DNA from: Lucinisca nassula
Lineage: Eukaryota > Mollusca > Bivalvia > Lucinida > Lucinidae
Assembly: GCA_963580285.1 (NCBI GenBank)
Contig: OY757010.1
Coordinates: forward strand, 209,406,138-209,470,137
Direction: 5' to 3'
DNA: 64,000 bases
Shown: positions 1-10,911 of the stretch, in pieces
How positions within the stretch are numbered: position 1 is the first letter of the stretch
Layout: every line of letters starts with the position of its first letter
Notes under the pieces: generated by a model
Seen by the model: only the letters and a program-made list of their open reading frames with translations
What the model was told of the DNA's origin: nothing
Database searches by the model: none
Position numbers and translations under genes: made by a program

Positions 1-39
1 CTCAATTGGGGAAAGCCAAAAGGACAGTTTTTGCCTTTT

Positions 40-370
40 TTCATGATTTTTACATTCTTTGTTGAAAACTATTTTCTAGGAAACACACAATTGAGTTTCT
101 TAGTCTTATGGTTTAAGAGTTTCAGACCTTGCAGGGAAATGCAGGGAAAAGTTCTTAAATTTCTCCTTTTTCTCATTATTTTTGCATTCTTTGTTGAAAA
201 TCACTTACTAGGGAACACAAAACTGAGTTTCCTAGTCTTATGGTTTAAGAGTTACAGGCCTTGCAGGCAAAGGGTTTTGGATTCTTTGTTGAAAATCTCT
301 ACTAGGGAACACAAAATTGAGTTTCTTAGCTTCATGGCTTAAGGGTTACTGACCTTGCAGGCAAAGGGCC
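40..370. repeat. degenerate three-unit tandem repeat
   Basis: Three imperfect units share GTTGAAAA, ACTAGGGAACACA, a GAGTTTCTTAG block and a CCTTGCAGG end; GTTGAAAA starts at 61, 193 and 288. An open frame across it simply follows the repeat and resembles no protein I know. Confidence 0.75.
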
Positions 371-428
371 GTGTATTTCTCTTTATTTTTGTTGTCCAGA
401 GCATGTCTCTAAAAGTATTGAAGGTAAT

Positions 429-642
429 CTAACTCATATCCTGCTGTTCATGACAACCCTTACCATTGCAAACAGTGTAGATCCAGATTAGATGGCTTCT
501 GAAGAAGCCATCTGATCAGGATCTACACTGTTTGACATTCAGTTTATGAATTTGTAGGGATAAATTACATCAAGTAATCTGATAGGTCCAAAGTCAGAAA
601 TGGGTGTGGTCAAATTGAATATTCAGCAGGATGAGGGCTAAT
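429..642 (+). mobile_element. MITE P1 copy 1 (reference description)
   Basis: P1 is a ~213-bp non-autonomous element. Complete copies have TTAA at both ends and outer inverted ends CCCTTATCTTGCTG / CAGCAAGATAAGGG, as expected for piggyBac-type transposition. Inside are core A (a ~65-bp near-perfect hairpin), then ATTGGTT and GGGTGTGGC blocks. Here both terminal tetramers have decayed to CTAA. Hairpin arms GATGGCTTCTG / GAAGAAGCCATC are intact. The coding partner is not in this window. Confidence 0.85.
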
Positions 643-734
643 GAAAGAGGGCCATTAGTGGAATTGCAAAGTGTATTATATCACCATATCTTACTCTTTC
701 ACTAACATTACCCTCCAACTACTGCACGGGCCCC

Positions 735-1018
735 GCCCATCAGGGCTTCAAGAAATAGATGGGCTGCACGATGATTCCACGCAGAGCTGAAACCAACCAC
801 ACATGAGTACTGGTAAACTGTTGAGGATTAAGCCTACCCAGGCAAAGCTTGTGAGTCGGCCCGTCCATGCTTATAAACCCTATTAATTCATTGGGCAACA
901 GGGCTTGAGATGTCATTTTATCTCAGTGTAGGGTAAAAGTCCCACAAAATTGTAAGTAACGTCTATAAAATGACCTATACAGTGTTGACAGGGACATTAA
1001 ACCTCAAATCAAACAAAT
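735..1018 (+). mobile_element. SINE-D copy with CAAA tail
   Basis: Same order of blocks as the minus-strand copies near 16.4 and 17.0 kb: CCCATCAGGGCTTCAAGAAATAG, then ATGCTTATAAACCCTATT, TTGAGATGTCAT and TAAAAGTCCCAC, ending AAATCAAACAAATC. The AAAC-rich 3' end indicates retroposition. The head shows no clear tRNA box A or B. Confidence 0.7.
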
Positions 1019-1249
1019 CCTACTATTGCATATCTTCAGGGAGCAACCTTTGGTTTCACCAATTCTCTTGTTGAAACAGTTGCCTCTGCCTAGAAAGTGT
1101 ATTACATTCTTCATAAAAGACACAGTTTTGTCTCTGTTTCATGAAATGATTCAGATGGCAAGGAAGAGAGAATGCAATTTATAAGCTTTTCTATTCTTCT
1201 TGTCCCCTTTCTTGACACCTTTGCTGTCCCTTCATCAGGCTGATCCAAG

Positions 1250-1375
1250 AAGAGTCCATTTCAAAATTCAGGGGTGCCAGGTTGAGTTTTTTTAAGAAAT
1301 TTGTTTATGAAATGGCTGAAGTTCCAGGTCAGTTGTCGCTTTGGTCTGGGCCTGCAGTGTGCTGATAAGCAGAAC
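1250..1375 (-). mobile_element. degenerate MITE P2 fragment
   Basis: Contains the P2 internal blocks CATTTCAAAATTCAGGGGTG and CAGGTTGAG and a core A remnant (GGTCTGGGCCTGCAGTGTG). Neither TTAA end is recognisable. Confidence 0.5.
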
Positions 1376-1499
1376 CTATAATTAGACCATGCTGATGCAA
1401 GGTGAAGGTCACAATTGAAGGTCACAAGCTTGAGCCTTTAATTTTTGGTTCTTTCCATATCTCCTTTACCCCAGGAAGGCTTTTCATTAAACTTACATA

Positions 1500-2035
1500 C
1501 TGGTCTTAAGATTTCATTGATGCATGTCCCACCCACCACAGTGACCTTGAGGTCAAGGACACAGACTTTGAAATTTTACATTTGGTTAAAGTTTTATGAC
1601 AAAGTTTATAGATGCGTATATGTTCTAAACTCTAAGACAAATTCAGTTGATACTTGCATCAATGTACCAGTCCCAACATTTTGTGATGTATGTCCCTTCC
1701 CCCACCCACAGCGACCTTGACCTCAAGGTCATGGACTTAGAAATTTTACAATTGGTTACAGTTTTATGACAAAGTTTATAGATGCCTGTATGTTCTAAAC
1801 TCTAAGACAAATTCAATTCATACTTGCATCAATGTTGCATACCAGTCCAAAGAATTCATTGATGCATAACCCACCCTGCTGCTTCAGTAACATTGATACC
1901 CCCACTCCTTCAGTAACTTTGATGCCCTCACTCTCTTGGTCCATTTAGAAATTTTATGTTTAGTTTAGCTTTTACAAGCACATTTATAGATTCTTATAGC
2001 TTCTTGACATCTTCATTCATATTACATACAAGCTT
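1500..2035. repeat. tandem repeat, ~172-bp period
   Basis: Two clear units (about 1520-1675 and 1687-1845) share a GTGACCTTGAGGTCAAGG block, AAATTTTACA, TTTATAGATGC and CTCTAAGACAAATTCA. A third, diverged unit follows to about 2035. Confidence 0.75.
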
Positions 2036-2190
2036 GAAAGCTATATCAGAGTATGGCACTGGCAGGGGGTATACATGACCCACTGGTCGCTTTCTGTAAT
2101 TGCCTTTGCATGAATCTTATTCCTTCTGCCAATTTTTCTTCTTATCTCTGGAGTGATCCAGGGAATAGAAGATACAGACCTACTTGTTTT

Positions 2191-4103
2191 TAGCTCACCA
2201 CAGCCGAAGGCTCCGGGGGAGCTTATAGTATAGGCAGTGATCCGCCGTCAGCGTCCGTGTCCGCCCCCGCCTCCGCGTCCGCGTCAACATTTTCAAATGA
2301 CTTCTCCTCAGAAACTGCTGGGCCAATTGAACCGAAATTACATGTGGGTTCTCTATGGGTTGGGGGAAAGAAAGTTTGTTCATGGGATCTTGGTCACATG
2401 ACCAAGATGGCCGCCATGTCCATATATGGTAAAAACCTTAAAAAATCTTCTTCTCAGGAACCAAATGGCGGCAGACCTTGAAACTTGGTGTGCAGCATGG
2501 GGGACTCGAGCCCTACCAAATTTGTTCAAATGATGATCTTTGGTTGACCTTGGCCTGTTTTACGCCAAGGTCAAATTTCGTCACTTAGACATTCTTTTGG
2601 AAAAAGGGCAAAACAGTGTATTTTTCTGATTGCATAGTAACCTGTGGCATCAGAAATGATATTTGTAATCAGCTGAATGGAAGTTTATCAATTCCAAAGG
2701 TCAAGGTCATTTACTGACCTTTGTCCTGGAAGGCTCAGATTCAGTAATTTTATCTTCTTCTCAACTTAAACTGCTGGGTAGTTTGAAATCAAATTACATG
2801 TGGAGTCTATGGGAAGGGGGAACGAAAGTTTGTACGTAAGGACTGGGTCACATGACCAAAATGGCCGCCATGCCCATATATGGTAAAAAGCTTTAAAAAT
2901 CTTCTTCTCAGGAACCAAATTGCCGATGACCTTAAAACCTGGTATGCGGCATCGGGGACTCTGGCTCTACCAAGTTTGTTCAAATGATGACCTTCGATTG
3001 ACCGTGACCTGTTTTACATCAAGGTCAAATTTGGCCACTTTGGCATTTATATGGAAAAAGGGCAAAACAGTGGATTTTTTCTGATTGCATGGTAGGTAGT
3101 GGCATCAGAAATGATATTTGCACTCAGCTGAATGGAATTTTGTCAGTTCCGAAGGTCAAGGTCATTTACTGACCTTTGTCCGGGACGGCTCAGATTGAGT
3201 ATTTTTATCTTCTTCTCAACGTAAACTTCTGGGTCGATTGAATCCAAATTACATGTGGAGCCTCTATGGGAAGGGGGAACAAAAGTTTGTTTGTAAGACT
3301 GGGTCACACGACCAATATGGCCGCCATGCCCATATATGGAAAAAACCTTTAAAAATCTTTTTCTCAGGAACCAAATAAAAATCTTTTTCTCAGGAACCAA
3401 ATGGCCGATGACCTTGAAACTTGGTATGCAGCATCGGTGCCTCGGGCCCTGCCAAGTTTGTTCAAATGATGAATTTTGATTGACCTTGACCTATTTTATG
3501 TCAAGGTCAAATATGGTCACTTAGACATGTATGGAAAAAGGGCAAAACAGTGGATTTTTTTTCTGATTGCATGGTAACCTGTGGCATCAGAAATGATATT
3601 TGCAATCAGCTGAATGAAGTTTTTCAACTCCAAAGGTCAAGGTCATTTGCCAACCTTTGTCCTGGATGGCTCAGATTCAGTATTTTAATCTTCTTATCTA
3701 CTCAAACTGCTAGGTTGATTGAAACCAAATTACATGTGGAGCTTCTATGGGAAGGGGGAATGAAAGTTTGTTCGTGAGGACTGGGTCACATGACCAATAT
3801 GGCTGCCATGCCCATATATGGTAAAAAACCTTTAAAGGAACCAAATGGCCGATGACCTTGAAACTTGGTATGCAGCATCGGGGGCTTGGACCCTACCAAT
3901 TTTCTTCAAATGATGACCTTTGGTTGACCTTGACTTGTTTTTACGTTACGGTCAAATTTGGTCACATAGACAATTGTATCGAAAAAAGGCAAGACAGTGG
4001 ATTTTACTGATTGCATGGTGGCCTTTTGTTGCCACATGACCAAGATGGTCACCATGCCTGTATACATCTGGTGAGCGTAGTGGCCCATGGGCCTCTTGTT
4101 GAG
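2191..4103 (+). repeat. composite dispersed repeat with ~455-bp internal units
   Basis: Begins TAGCTCACC..AGCCGAAGGCTCCGG and ends GTGGCCCATGGGCCTCTTG. Inside are about four units (CTTCTCAGGAACC near 2450, 2901, 3361 and a truncated one near 3838). Each contains paired AAGGTCAAGGTCATTT motifs, GTCACATGACCAA and ATGGCCGCCATG. The third unit has a 19-bp internal duplication. Short open frames here are not conserved between units, so I do not call it coding. Confidence 0.75.
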
Positions 4104-4331
4104 GGGATATGATTTTCGGCCGAAGTATGAATGAAAGAAGTTATCAAATCATAGTTCTCCTGGACAGACCGAGCATCTGAATGACCATTAAAGTATTTCT
4201 CCTTTGCAAATCTGACGTCTGTTTCGCAATAACTTTCTGACGTCATTCTAAAATGCAATGTTCAGGGCAACAAATACATTGCTCAACCTAATGTAAACAA
4301 AACAAGGTCCATCTTGCGATGTCAGAAGTTC

Positions 4332-4382
4332 AAAACCCATGTTCAAACAGGGCATGAATTTCATGATTTGAACATGGGTTTT
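4332..4382. repeat. perfect 16-bp inverted repeat
   Basis: AAAACCCATGTTCAAA at 4332-4347 is exactly inverted at 4367-4382 around a 19-nt loop. Nothing else is recognisable in the flanks from 4104 to 4927. Confidence 0.75.
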
Positions 4383-4927
4383 ATTGTTTGAACACTGCTT
4401 CTGGCCCATTCAAGAATAGCTTCATCATAGGATTTTATGCAAGAAAAGTGTTTGGCCTTTTGAAGATTCAGCATTTGAACCATGTATGTAAGATATCTCA
4501 AAACTGTAAGGGATAAATAGTCTTAGAGTTGAGAATTTGGTGGCAGATACCAACTCTATTTCTGAGTCTACATTGTTTGTTCAGGACTTCCATCCTAATA
4601 TTTATGACAATTATAGTGCATGTGTCCAGGGGTTTAACCATTGATTAAGTGTAAGAAGATTCTCCCTGTTTTACATTAAACATGTATCAAGAAGTAACAC
4701 AATATAACTAAGCCTAGAATTATTTATTGTTTGTGGTCTCTGAAGGGCCCTAGCACATTTGTGGAAATTGAACATATGTGAAGGTTATTGAGGCTTTATG
4801 CCCGGGGAGGGAGCAGTTTAGCTCTCAATCAATAAGGCCCTACCACTCAGCTGCTTACTAATGAGAAGGAAATACAATATAGACAAAATAAAACTGTCCT
4901 GGAAAAACATTAACTCTCCTGAATATT

Positions 4928-5155
4928 TTAACCCTTGTCCTGCTGATCCCGGATATGTCTTATCTTTCAAAAATGAAGATCCAGATCAGATGGCTTCTGA
5001 AGAAGCCATCTGATTCAGAAGCCATCTGATCAGGATCTACATTGTTTGTCATTCAGTTTATGAATTTGTTGCAATAATTTGCATCAAGTAATCAGATTGG
5101 TTGATAATCGGTCGTGGGTGTGGCATATATGAATATTCAGCAGAACAAGGGTTAA
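4928..5155 (+). mobile_element. MITE P1 copy 2
   Basis: Intact TTAA at both ends (4928-4931, 5152-5155). It belongs to the CTTGTCCTGCTGATC subtype. The hairpin tip is extended because one GAAGCCATCTGAT arm is repeated. Confidence 0.85.
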
Positions 5156-5205
5156 GTTGGTACATCAGATTTTTCAGTAAGTAAAAACTTATTTGTTATT
5201 ACACT

Positions 5206-5412
5206 TCACCCATTTTGTTCTAAGTAGAATCTTCCACATTATTATAGGAGGAGACCATTTCAAAATTTAGAGTTTTGCAGTTAGTTCAGGAAAATGCTGA
5301 ACTTTGTTTTACAAACAGTGAAGGCCCTGATCAGGCATCAAATTTTATAATGTTTGGTCTGGCCTTTACTGTTTGCCAGTGTCCTATTTGAGGTTTTCCC
5401 TTATAAAATGAG
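5206..5412 (-). mobile_element. degenerate MITE P2
   Basis: CACCCATTTTGTTCTAAG, AGAATCTTCC and CATTTCAAAATTTAG match the P2 end and body. The core A hairpin is eroded to GGCCCTGATCAGG, and the TTAA ends are lost. Confidence 0.6.
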
Positions 5413-5418
5413 ATACTG

Positions 5419-5632
5419 TAAAATCCTAAAAATTCGGACAAAATTGCTGTAATTCTAAAATTTTAAAGAATTTTGTTTCACGATCCAGCAAGGAATCCAA
5501 AAGGTACAGACGGAATGGTAAACAATGTAGATCCTGATCAGACTGCTCCTTCAATCTGATCAGGGTCTGCACTTTTTGCTTAGGCGTATCTGTCCCCATA
5601 CCTAGGAACATTATGGTATTAGAATAGCTCAC
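5419..5632. mobile_element. MITE Q copy with core A
   Basis: CCTAAAAATTCGGACA at one side and ACCTAGGAACATTATGGTA at the other are the Q flanks, inverted relative to the copy at 10912. The middle holds AACAATGTAGATCCTGATC..GATCAGGGTCTGC. Confidence 0.65.
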
Positions 5633-5966
5633 TTGCAGAAATGCTTGTTCTCAGGTCTGATTTTATTGGTACATCTTGTCACCTCATGCAGACTTTGTCT
5701 TATTTTTCTGCTTTAAGAAAAACAACCACAAAGACACTGTGTATGTTGCAGTCTTTCTCTCCTTGAAATTAAAAGAAAAAAAAAAACATTCTAAATCTGA
5801 TGCTTTGATGATTGCAATTTTCTCATGTTAATTTCATGCTATTGACTTTGTCATTGAAATTATAAGAGAAAATGTAGTGCGTACAGTATCAAAGCCAACT
5901 GGTTGTTGATGTTTAAGATTTTGTTGTGAATCATCAGAATTAAAGACCACCACTTCTTGTGGGTCT

Positions 5967-6156
5967 TTAACCCTTAAGATGCTAATCACAGCTATTGTTG
6001 TTTGCTTTGTCATCTGTAAATTACTTTCAGTGCCATTTTTTGCAAACAGTGTGGACCCTGATCAGACTGCAAAAATATTATTCCAAAAATTTGCAAGAAG
6101 ATGCAGCAGTCACATAAACAGATTTCAGATGCATTTTTTTGCATCTTAGGGTCTAA
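5967..6156 (+). mobile_element. MITE P4 copy
   Basis: TTAACCC start and GGGTCTAA end, with AGATGCTAATCACAGC and GCAGTCACATAAACAG blocks matching the better copy at 25072. Core A is reduced to AACAGTGTGGACCCTGATC without its second arm. Confidence 0.65.
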
Positions 6157-6260
6157 CATCAGCCTTTCCACAACAGGCACTGAATATTGCAAATCTGTGT
6201 GTGTGGTTGAGTCCAAAATTGAAGCTACATCGTGAGAAAATATGGCTTATAAATCGGATA

Positions 6261-7572
6261 TGAGGACTGTTCAAATATGAATGCAACTAAGCACATAAAA
6301 ATGATTCCGTGATAGATTTCGATGAAAAATTTATTTTGTCCCCTCAAAGTATTCCCCTTTAACAGATATACAAACTTTCAGTCTTCTGATCCAATCATTG
6401 AATGCATTTTGGTAGTCTTTTCGAGGTATACTACGAAGGCACTGGAATATTGCAGAACCGAGGTGTTTGCGCTGTACAAATTTTTGACCAGAAAGGTATT
6501 TTTTCAGCCGTGGGAACAAAAAAAAGTCACACGGGGCAAGGTCAGGGTAATACGGGGGGTGAGGGAGTTCAACAACCTTTTCCTGCTTCAGATAGTCTTG
6601 CCCAATGAACGCCTTTTGCGATGACGCATTGTCATGTAGCAATCTGACATTGGCCAAACCAGTTGCGGGTCTTCGTTCTTTGAAATATTTCTTCAATTTT
6701 CGAAGAACTTTATTCTTGTAAAACTTCGCATTTACAGATTTGCCTTTAGGCACAGCAACCTGCATAGCAGGGCCCTGATTTGAAAAGAATATGGCATACA
6801 TTACCTTCTTGATGCTCATGGTCCGCTTTGCAATGCATGGTCTTTTGCAATACTTTGTTGCCCATATTTTGTTCTGAATCTTTCGTTTTGGCTCAAAAAG
6901 TGAACCCATGTCTTGTCACCTGTGACGACATTAGCGAAAGACCGTGCATTTTAATTTAGAAACTTTTTAAGCAACTTCTTGGTGCACTGAAGGCATGTCT
7001 TTTTCTGCTCATCTGTCAACAGATGGGGAATCCATCTAGCACAGATCTTTCTCATTTTCAAATCCCGTTTCAGAATTGTATGAGCTGCTCCTAATGAGAT
7101 GCTAACCATACTAGCTATTTGCCTAGTGGTGTATCGTGCATCGGTAGCAACTATTAGATGTTGCTCTTTTCGGCCGACGATCATGTGGTGCATCTTCTGT
7201 TGAGCCTAGCCCACAGCTGAATTTCTTACACCAACGAAAAACTGTCGGAAAAGACATTTCATTATGCCCATAAACCGAACATATTTCATCAAAAATGTCT
7301 TTGCACCGCATATCAAGAATACAACGATTCTTAATATAGGACCGGATTTCATCGGCATACTCTGACCTTCTTTCAACCATGTTTTGTATTAGTATACAAG
7401 AGTAGACAGTGTTTATCGAACGATATACATGGCTAAAGTGCACAGATTTTAACAGGTTTGGTATCAATGTATAGGTAAAATGTTTGCTACGCTGTGATAT
7501 TTATTTCCAGGTGATTTTCGCATTAGTGCATGAGAAAACGTTCTACTTGCATTTATATTTGAACAAAACTCG
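6261..7572 (-). mobile_element. mariner transposon (DD34D), complete but decayed
   Basis: A ~1.31-kb element flanked by the TA dinucleotides 6259-6260 and 7573-7574. Its imperfect terminal inverted repeats share TGTTCAAATATGAATGCAA and TGTTCAAATATAAATGCAA, about 28 bp long with a handful of mismatches. Length, TA target and transposase motifs all fit the mariner family of Tc1/mariner. It encodes one reading frame on the minus strand, listed separately. No internal insertion is visible. Confidence 0.92.
6331..7380 (-). pseudogene. mariner transposase pseudogene
   Basis: Cut-and-paste transposase, which would bind the terminal repeats and move the element into TA sites. It starts MVERRSEYADEIRSY at 7380. 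The N-terminal helix-turn-helix region (CKDIFDEICSVYG) is in the first segment and a second one (TTRQIASMVS) in the middle segment. The first catalytic Asp is in VTGDKTW (about 6915), the second in LLHDNASS (about 6632). The third is in PDLAPCDFFLFP, exactly 34 residues after the second, so DD34D. The ending EYFEGTK is family-typical. It is broken by a frameshift with a small deletion near 7150, an in-frame TAA at 6951-6953 and a 1-nt shift near 6898. The ~350-codon span matches the usual family length. A functional enzyme is not possible from this copy. Confidence 0.93.
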
Positions 7573-7704
7573 TAATGAGGTGATTCTATGAAGTACCCAC
7601 AACAAATGTTTTTATAGGGAAATAGGAAATATATCCCAAAATTATTCTTGTAACTTCTATGTATCAGTATGTAGAATAATATCACTTTGTCAAGGTTCCT
7701 CAGC

Positions 7705-7945
7705 TTAAGGGGAATGGGAACATCTGGCAGATTTTTCCCCCATTTTTAAAAGGGAGATGACTTTCGGGGCTCTGTTCACTCTTTTTTTTTAGCCCTGTCC
7801 CACTGAAAAAGGGGACTACTCTTAAAGGAAAGAATTTGCTCCTCAGGAGCAAATTCTTTCCTTTAAGAGTCGATCCCTATTGACATGGGAGACAAAAATA
7901 CTTTGCAGGAGTTGCCTCCCCTGAAGGTGTTCCCATTCCCCTTAA
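7705..7945. mobile_element. MITE K, TTAA-flanked, with 53-nt palindrome
   Basis: TTAAGGGGAATGGGAACA at the left is inverted as TGTTCCCATTCCCCTTAA at the right, giving a perfect ~18-bp end including TTAA. At 7818-7870 there is a perfect palindrome with arms ACTCTTAAAGGAAAGAATTT...; the tip is TCCTCAGGAG. Confidence 0.85.
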
Positions 7946-8280
7946 CAGCAATAACTGATGATTTACTATTTCTTGTTTCAGTTTGACGATAGGACTGTGG
8001 CCAGTATGGGGACCGCTGACACCATTGATCCTGATCACACTGTTCATGGGTTTTGTTGTTACCATAGCAATGCTGCCAAACTTCTGACATGATTAGACAG
8101 AGTTCAGGAATGGAGCTTTACTGTGATAGACAATCAGTCATATCAATGAGACAAGTGGCAGCAGAACCAACAAAATGATCTTAGTCAGGGCATAATAAAA
8201 CCTACAGTTAGACTTGTGTGACTGGCAAAGACTCTGATCAGTCTGTGCATATATGCAGACTGATCCGAATCTCCACTTAT

Positions 8281-8526
8281 CATATGGGCCCCGTCAAGCG
8301 ATTTTGGTACTTATCGCCTATGCGAGCAGGGAAGGTTCAGGCGAGCCTGCGCATCCGTGCAGTCTCGCCAGAACCTTCGCTACTAGCTCATACAAGCAGT
8401 GAATCAAGAGGAACCTTCAGACAGAAAGCCATATCCCTGGCCCCTCTGAATGGCTGGGCATGCGCAGTTAAAATTTGTCATGATGGAATGCTCGAAGACA
8501 CAAATTCGCTTGACGGGGCCCATATG
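8281..8526. mobile_element. MITE H with 21-bp perfect inverted ends
   Basis: Both ends read CATATGGGCCCCGTCAAGCG inward. A 108-residue open frame crosses it but is only a translation of the repeat. A second, right-truncated copy lies at 51713. Confidence 0.85.
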
Positions 8527-8597
8527 AACCTTCTATATCATTGAGCTATCCAGTAGAGAAAAGCGAAAGTTCTTGCTATTCTGGATGGATACACTTT

Positions 8598-8892
8598 GTT
8601 TGTCTGTTTGTATTGGGGTTTGACGGCCCAGTCAGCACTATTTAGGTCATTTTTGAGATGGTCAGTTTACTTATCCACACTTCACCTGGGCAGGCTAATA
8701 CATACAATGCACATTCTTTTGCCAGAAACTGACAACTGCCCTTCTTGAATCAGCGGAAGGGAGAAAATGACTGTAGAAAAAATTTAATGATCAATCTCCT
8801 CGAGAGAATGTTGCTGACCCTGGCAGGTATCCAGCCCACGTCCTCCTGATCACCAGTCAGACACGCATCCGACTGAGCTACCGAGGCTGGCA
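8598..8892 (-). mobile_element. full-length SINE-A with tRNA-like head
   Basis: Read on the minus strand it begins AGCCTCGGTAGCTCAGTCGG, whose TAGCTCAGTCGG fits the tRNA box A consensus. GGGCTGGATACC is a worn box B. The body runs to GTCAAACCCCAATACAAAC and ends in a CAAA-type tail. The flanks GGATGGATACACTT (from 8583) and GGATGGATATACTT (from 8893) are a target-site duplication with one mismatch. Confidence 0.88.
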
Positions 8893-8998
8893 GGATGGAT
8901 ATACTTGATCTGAGTCTTCACTGGTCACACACTTCTTATTGTAGGTTTTGTCTTGTATTTGCACATTCGCTGAATCAGGGCTGACATGGCCAAACTTG

Positions 8999-9125
8999 GC
9001 AAACCAGGGGCCGTAGGATCGATTCTGGGCTTCTCCAGACTTTCGGATGAGTCTTTACTTTAAACCGAGGTCCCGTCTCCATATGACCTCAGTTGTTGGT
9101 GGGATGTGAAACTCAAACACACTAA
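8999..9125 (+). mobile_element. SINE-C, 5'-truncated
   Basis: Matches the SINE-C copies from AAACCAGGGGCCGTAGG through TCTCCAGACTTTCGGATGAG to AACTCAAACACACT. The tRNA-like head up to the anticodon region is absent. Confidence 0.75.
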
Positions 9126-9380
9126 CTTTTGTATCTGTACAGTCTTGTCTCACACTGTACTGTTTTCTCTATAGATCTGCGCCTAGTTGTTAAATTAAAT
9201 TGTTGATATTTCATATGGCAAATTTGCAGTTTACATTGCTTTCTTTTCTGAAAAACTAACATGTAATGCGAGTAGCTTTCGCAAATGCATTATACATTGT
9301 ACCTGCTAGAGCAGTTAATCTATTGTATGTGGGAAACCCCAAAAGGGGTACCTTGGCAAACGGGTACCTTGGCAAACAGT

Positions 9381-9544
9381 TTTGTTTGTTTGTTTGTATT
9401 GGAGTTAAATGGCCCAGTCAACACTATTTTAGGTCATTTTTGAGCCGGTCAGTTTACTTATCCACACTTTTCCTGGGCAGGCTTATACATAAGCGGTTAA
9501 GCAGTACAGTGCACATTCTTTCGCCAGAACGGGTCTTCTTGAAT
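9381..9544 (-). mobile_element. SINE-A, 5'-truncated, in P3
   Basis: Its CAAA tail appears as TTTGTTTGTTTGTTTG at the left. The target duplication CTTGGCAAACAGT is exact (9368-9380 and 9545-9557). The head with the tRNA boxes is missing, typical of incomplete reverse transcription. Confidence 0.9.
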
Positions 9545-9708
9545 CTTGGCAAACAGTGCAGGCCGAGATCAGACGCCGCAAAATGCGGCATCTGATCAGG
9601 GTTTGCACTATTTGCTAACAGAATTTTCTGCCAAACTAGAAATAAATATGAAAAAAATAGACCTGCCACCCCTTATATGACAAATGGACTTGTCCAACAT
9701 ATAGCAAT

Positions 9709-9943
9709 ACGGGCCTCCGTGGCATAGTGGATAAGAGCGCTGACTCTTAGTCATTAGGTCTCTCACCACCGTAGGTTCGAGCCTTGCTCGGGCCACGTGT
9801 GAGACGCCAAGTTCTGCAACGGAAGGTCAGGTGGTTTTTCTCCGGGTACTCCGGTTTTCGCCCACCTCTGATTAACGATCGGCTCGATATGAGTGAAATA
9901 ATCTTGAAAGGGCCGTAAAACCCAAACCCCCCCAAAAAAAAAA
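9709..9943 (+). mobile_element. full-length SINE-B in P3
   Basis: The tRNA-like head has GTGGCATAGTGGATAAG (box A) and GTAGGTTCGAGCC (good box B). The body contains GGAAGGTCAGGTGG, CTGATTAACGATCGGC and CTTGAAAGGGCCGTAAAACC, then a short poly-A tail. The 12-bp target duplication ACATATAGCAAT is exact at 9697-9708 and 9944-9955. It is not a working tRNA gene: an acceptor stem does not close and a SINE body follows. Confidence 0.94.
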
Positions 9944-10191
9944 ACATATAGCAATGGAAGAGTCCACTAGTATACAATGGGTTAACGCCTTGGCTGATAA
10001 CAAGCTTTTTAGCTAATGAAGCTTGGAACAATTGTGCCCTGATAGAAATTGAAACAAGGAACACTGAGCAGAATGTACATGTCTGTGTGTCATAATTACA
10101 CTTAATATTTGGATAGTCTTGCTAGAGCAGGCAGTGTAGACCTAGAACAGACTGCAGTTTGGTCAGTTTTGCAGTGTTGTATTATCAAAAG

Positions 10192-10404
10192 TTAACCCTT
10201 ATCTTGCTGAATATTCATTTAAGCCACACCCATTTCTGTCTATCAACCAATCAAATTACACGGTGTAATTTATTGCTACAAAGTCATAAACTGAATGCCA
10301 AACAGTGTAGATCCTGATCTGATGGCTTCTTAAGAAGCCATCTGATCTGGATCTACACTGTTTGCAAAGATAGGGGTTGTCGTGAACAGCAAGATAACGG
10401 TTAA
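10192..10404 (-). mobile_element. MITE P1 copy 3
   Basis: TTAA at both ends. The hairpin tip reads GATGGCTTCTTAAGAAGCCATC, a fully symmetric 22-bp palindrome. Confidence 0.88.
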
Positions 10405-10911
10405 TAACTGTAGAAATTACAAAAAGTAGTTCTGTAGTTATTATGGTGTCCTTTGTTTTTATCATCTGGGCTGAATTATGAGATTATGACTTGTCCTACC
10501 ATGGCACAGAGCAGTCATCTAGACTAGTCCTTAGTTTGTTGAGTAAGATGCTACTCAGCAACAAAATCACACTTAGTATTTACAGAATAAAGTTGCAAAA
10601 CAGTATCAACTCATACTAAAATATTTCAATATAAACGCACATTATCTCTGTGATTTTATGCAGGCCTTTATGAGATAATCTGATCTTCTGCCATGGACTA
10701 AATCCACACCTCCTCAAATCACTATAACAGCTGCTTTTTAAACAACCCAAACCAGTCCAAGTTGGCCAATGCCAAAGAAGTTGGTAGTAAATGGATAAAA
10801 TATATTTCATTCTACTTGATTTTAGAATGAAAACTGCTTTATAAGTAGCTTTGGGGCCAGGGCCTCGAGTTTATAAAACTTTTTTCATGCTGAACTCAGC
10901 TGAGCATGAAA
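10405..10911. other. no recognisable feature
   Basis: AT-rich sequence with no convincing exon, repeat boundary or RNA gene. Confidence 0.5.

Larger units (their letters stand above)
8190..8960. mobile_element. MITE R split by nested H and SINE-A
   Basis: The left part (AAACCTACAGTTAGAC, GACTCTGATCAGTCTG) and right part (GATCTGAGTCTTCACTGG, CTTCTTATTGTAGGTTTTG) match the two ends of the intact R copy at 52666. H (8281-8526) and a SINE-A (8598-8892) sit between. Exact R limits are uncertain. Confidence 0.55.
9315..9985 (-). mobile_element. MITE P3 interrupted by two SINEs
   Basis: TTAA at 9315-9318 and 9982-9985. GGGAAACCCCAAAAGGGGTACC and GAGTCCACTAGTATACAATGGG are the two P3 ends. Core A is present as AGATCAGACGCCGC..GCGGCATCTGATC. 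Removing the two SINEs and one duplicate of each target sequence gives a continuous P3. Confidence 0.88.

Noticed and set aside
31..342. 103-residue open frame
   Set aside because: It follows the tandem repeat unit by unit and has no domain character.
7818..7870. Transcription terminator hairpins (this and the other palindromes)
   Set aside because: They are conserved parts of dispersed MITEs in eukaryotic DNA, not located at gene ends in a consistent way.
8218..8544. 108-residue open frame
   Set aside because: It spans MITE R and H sequence; the second H copy does not preserve the frame.
9712..9790. tRNA gene
   Set aside because: Boxes A and B are present, but the acceptor stem does not close, a SINE body with poly-A tail follows, and a 12-bp target duplication encloses it.
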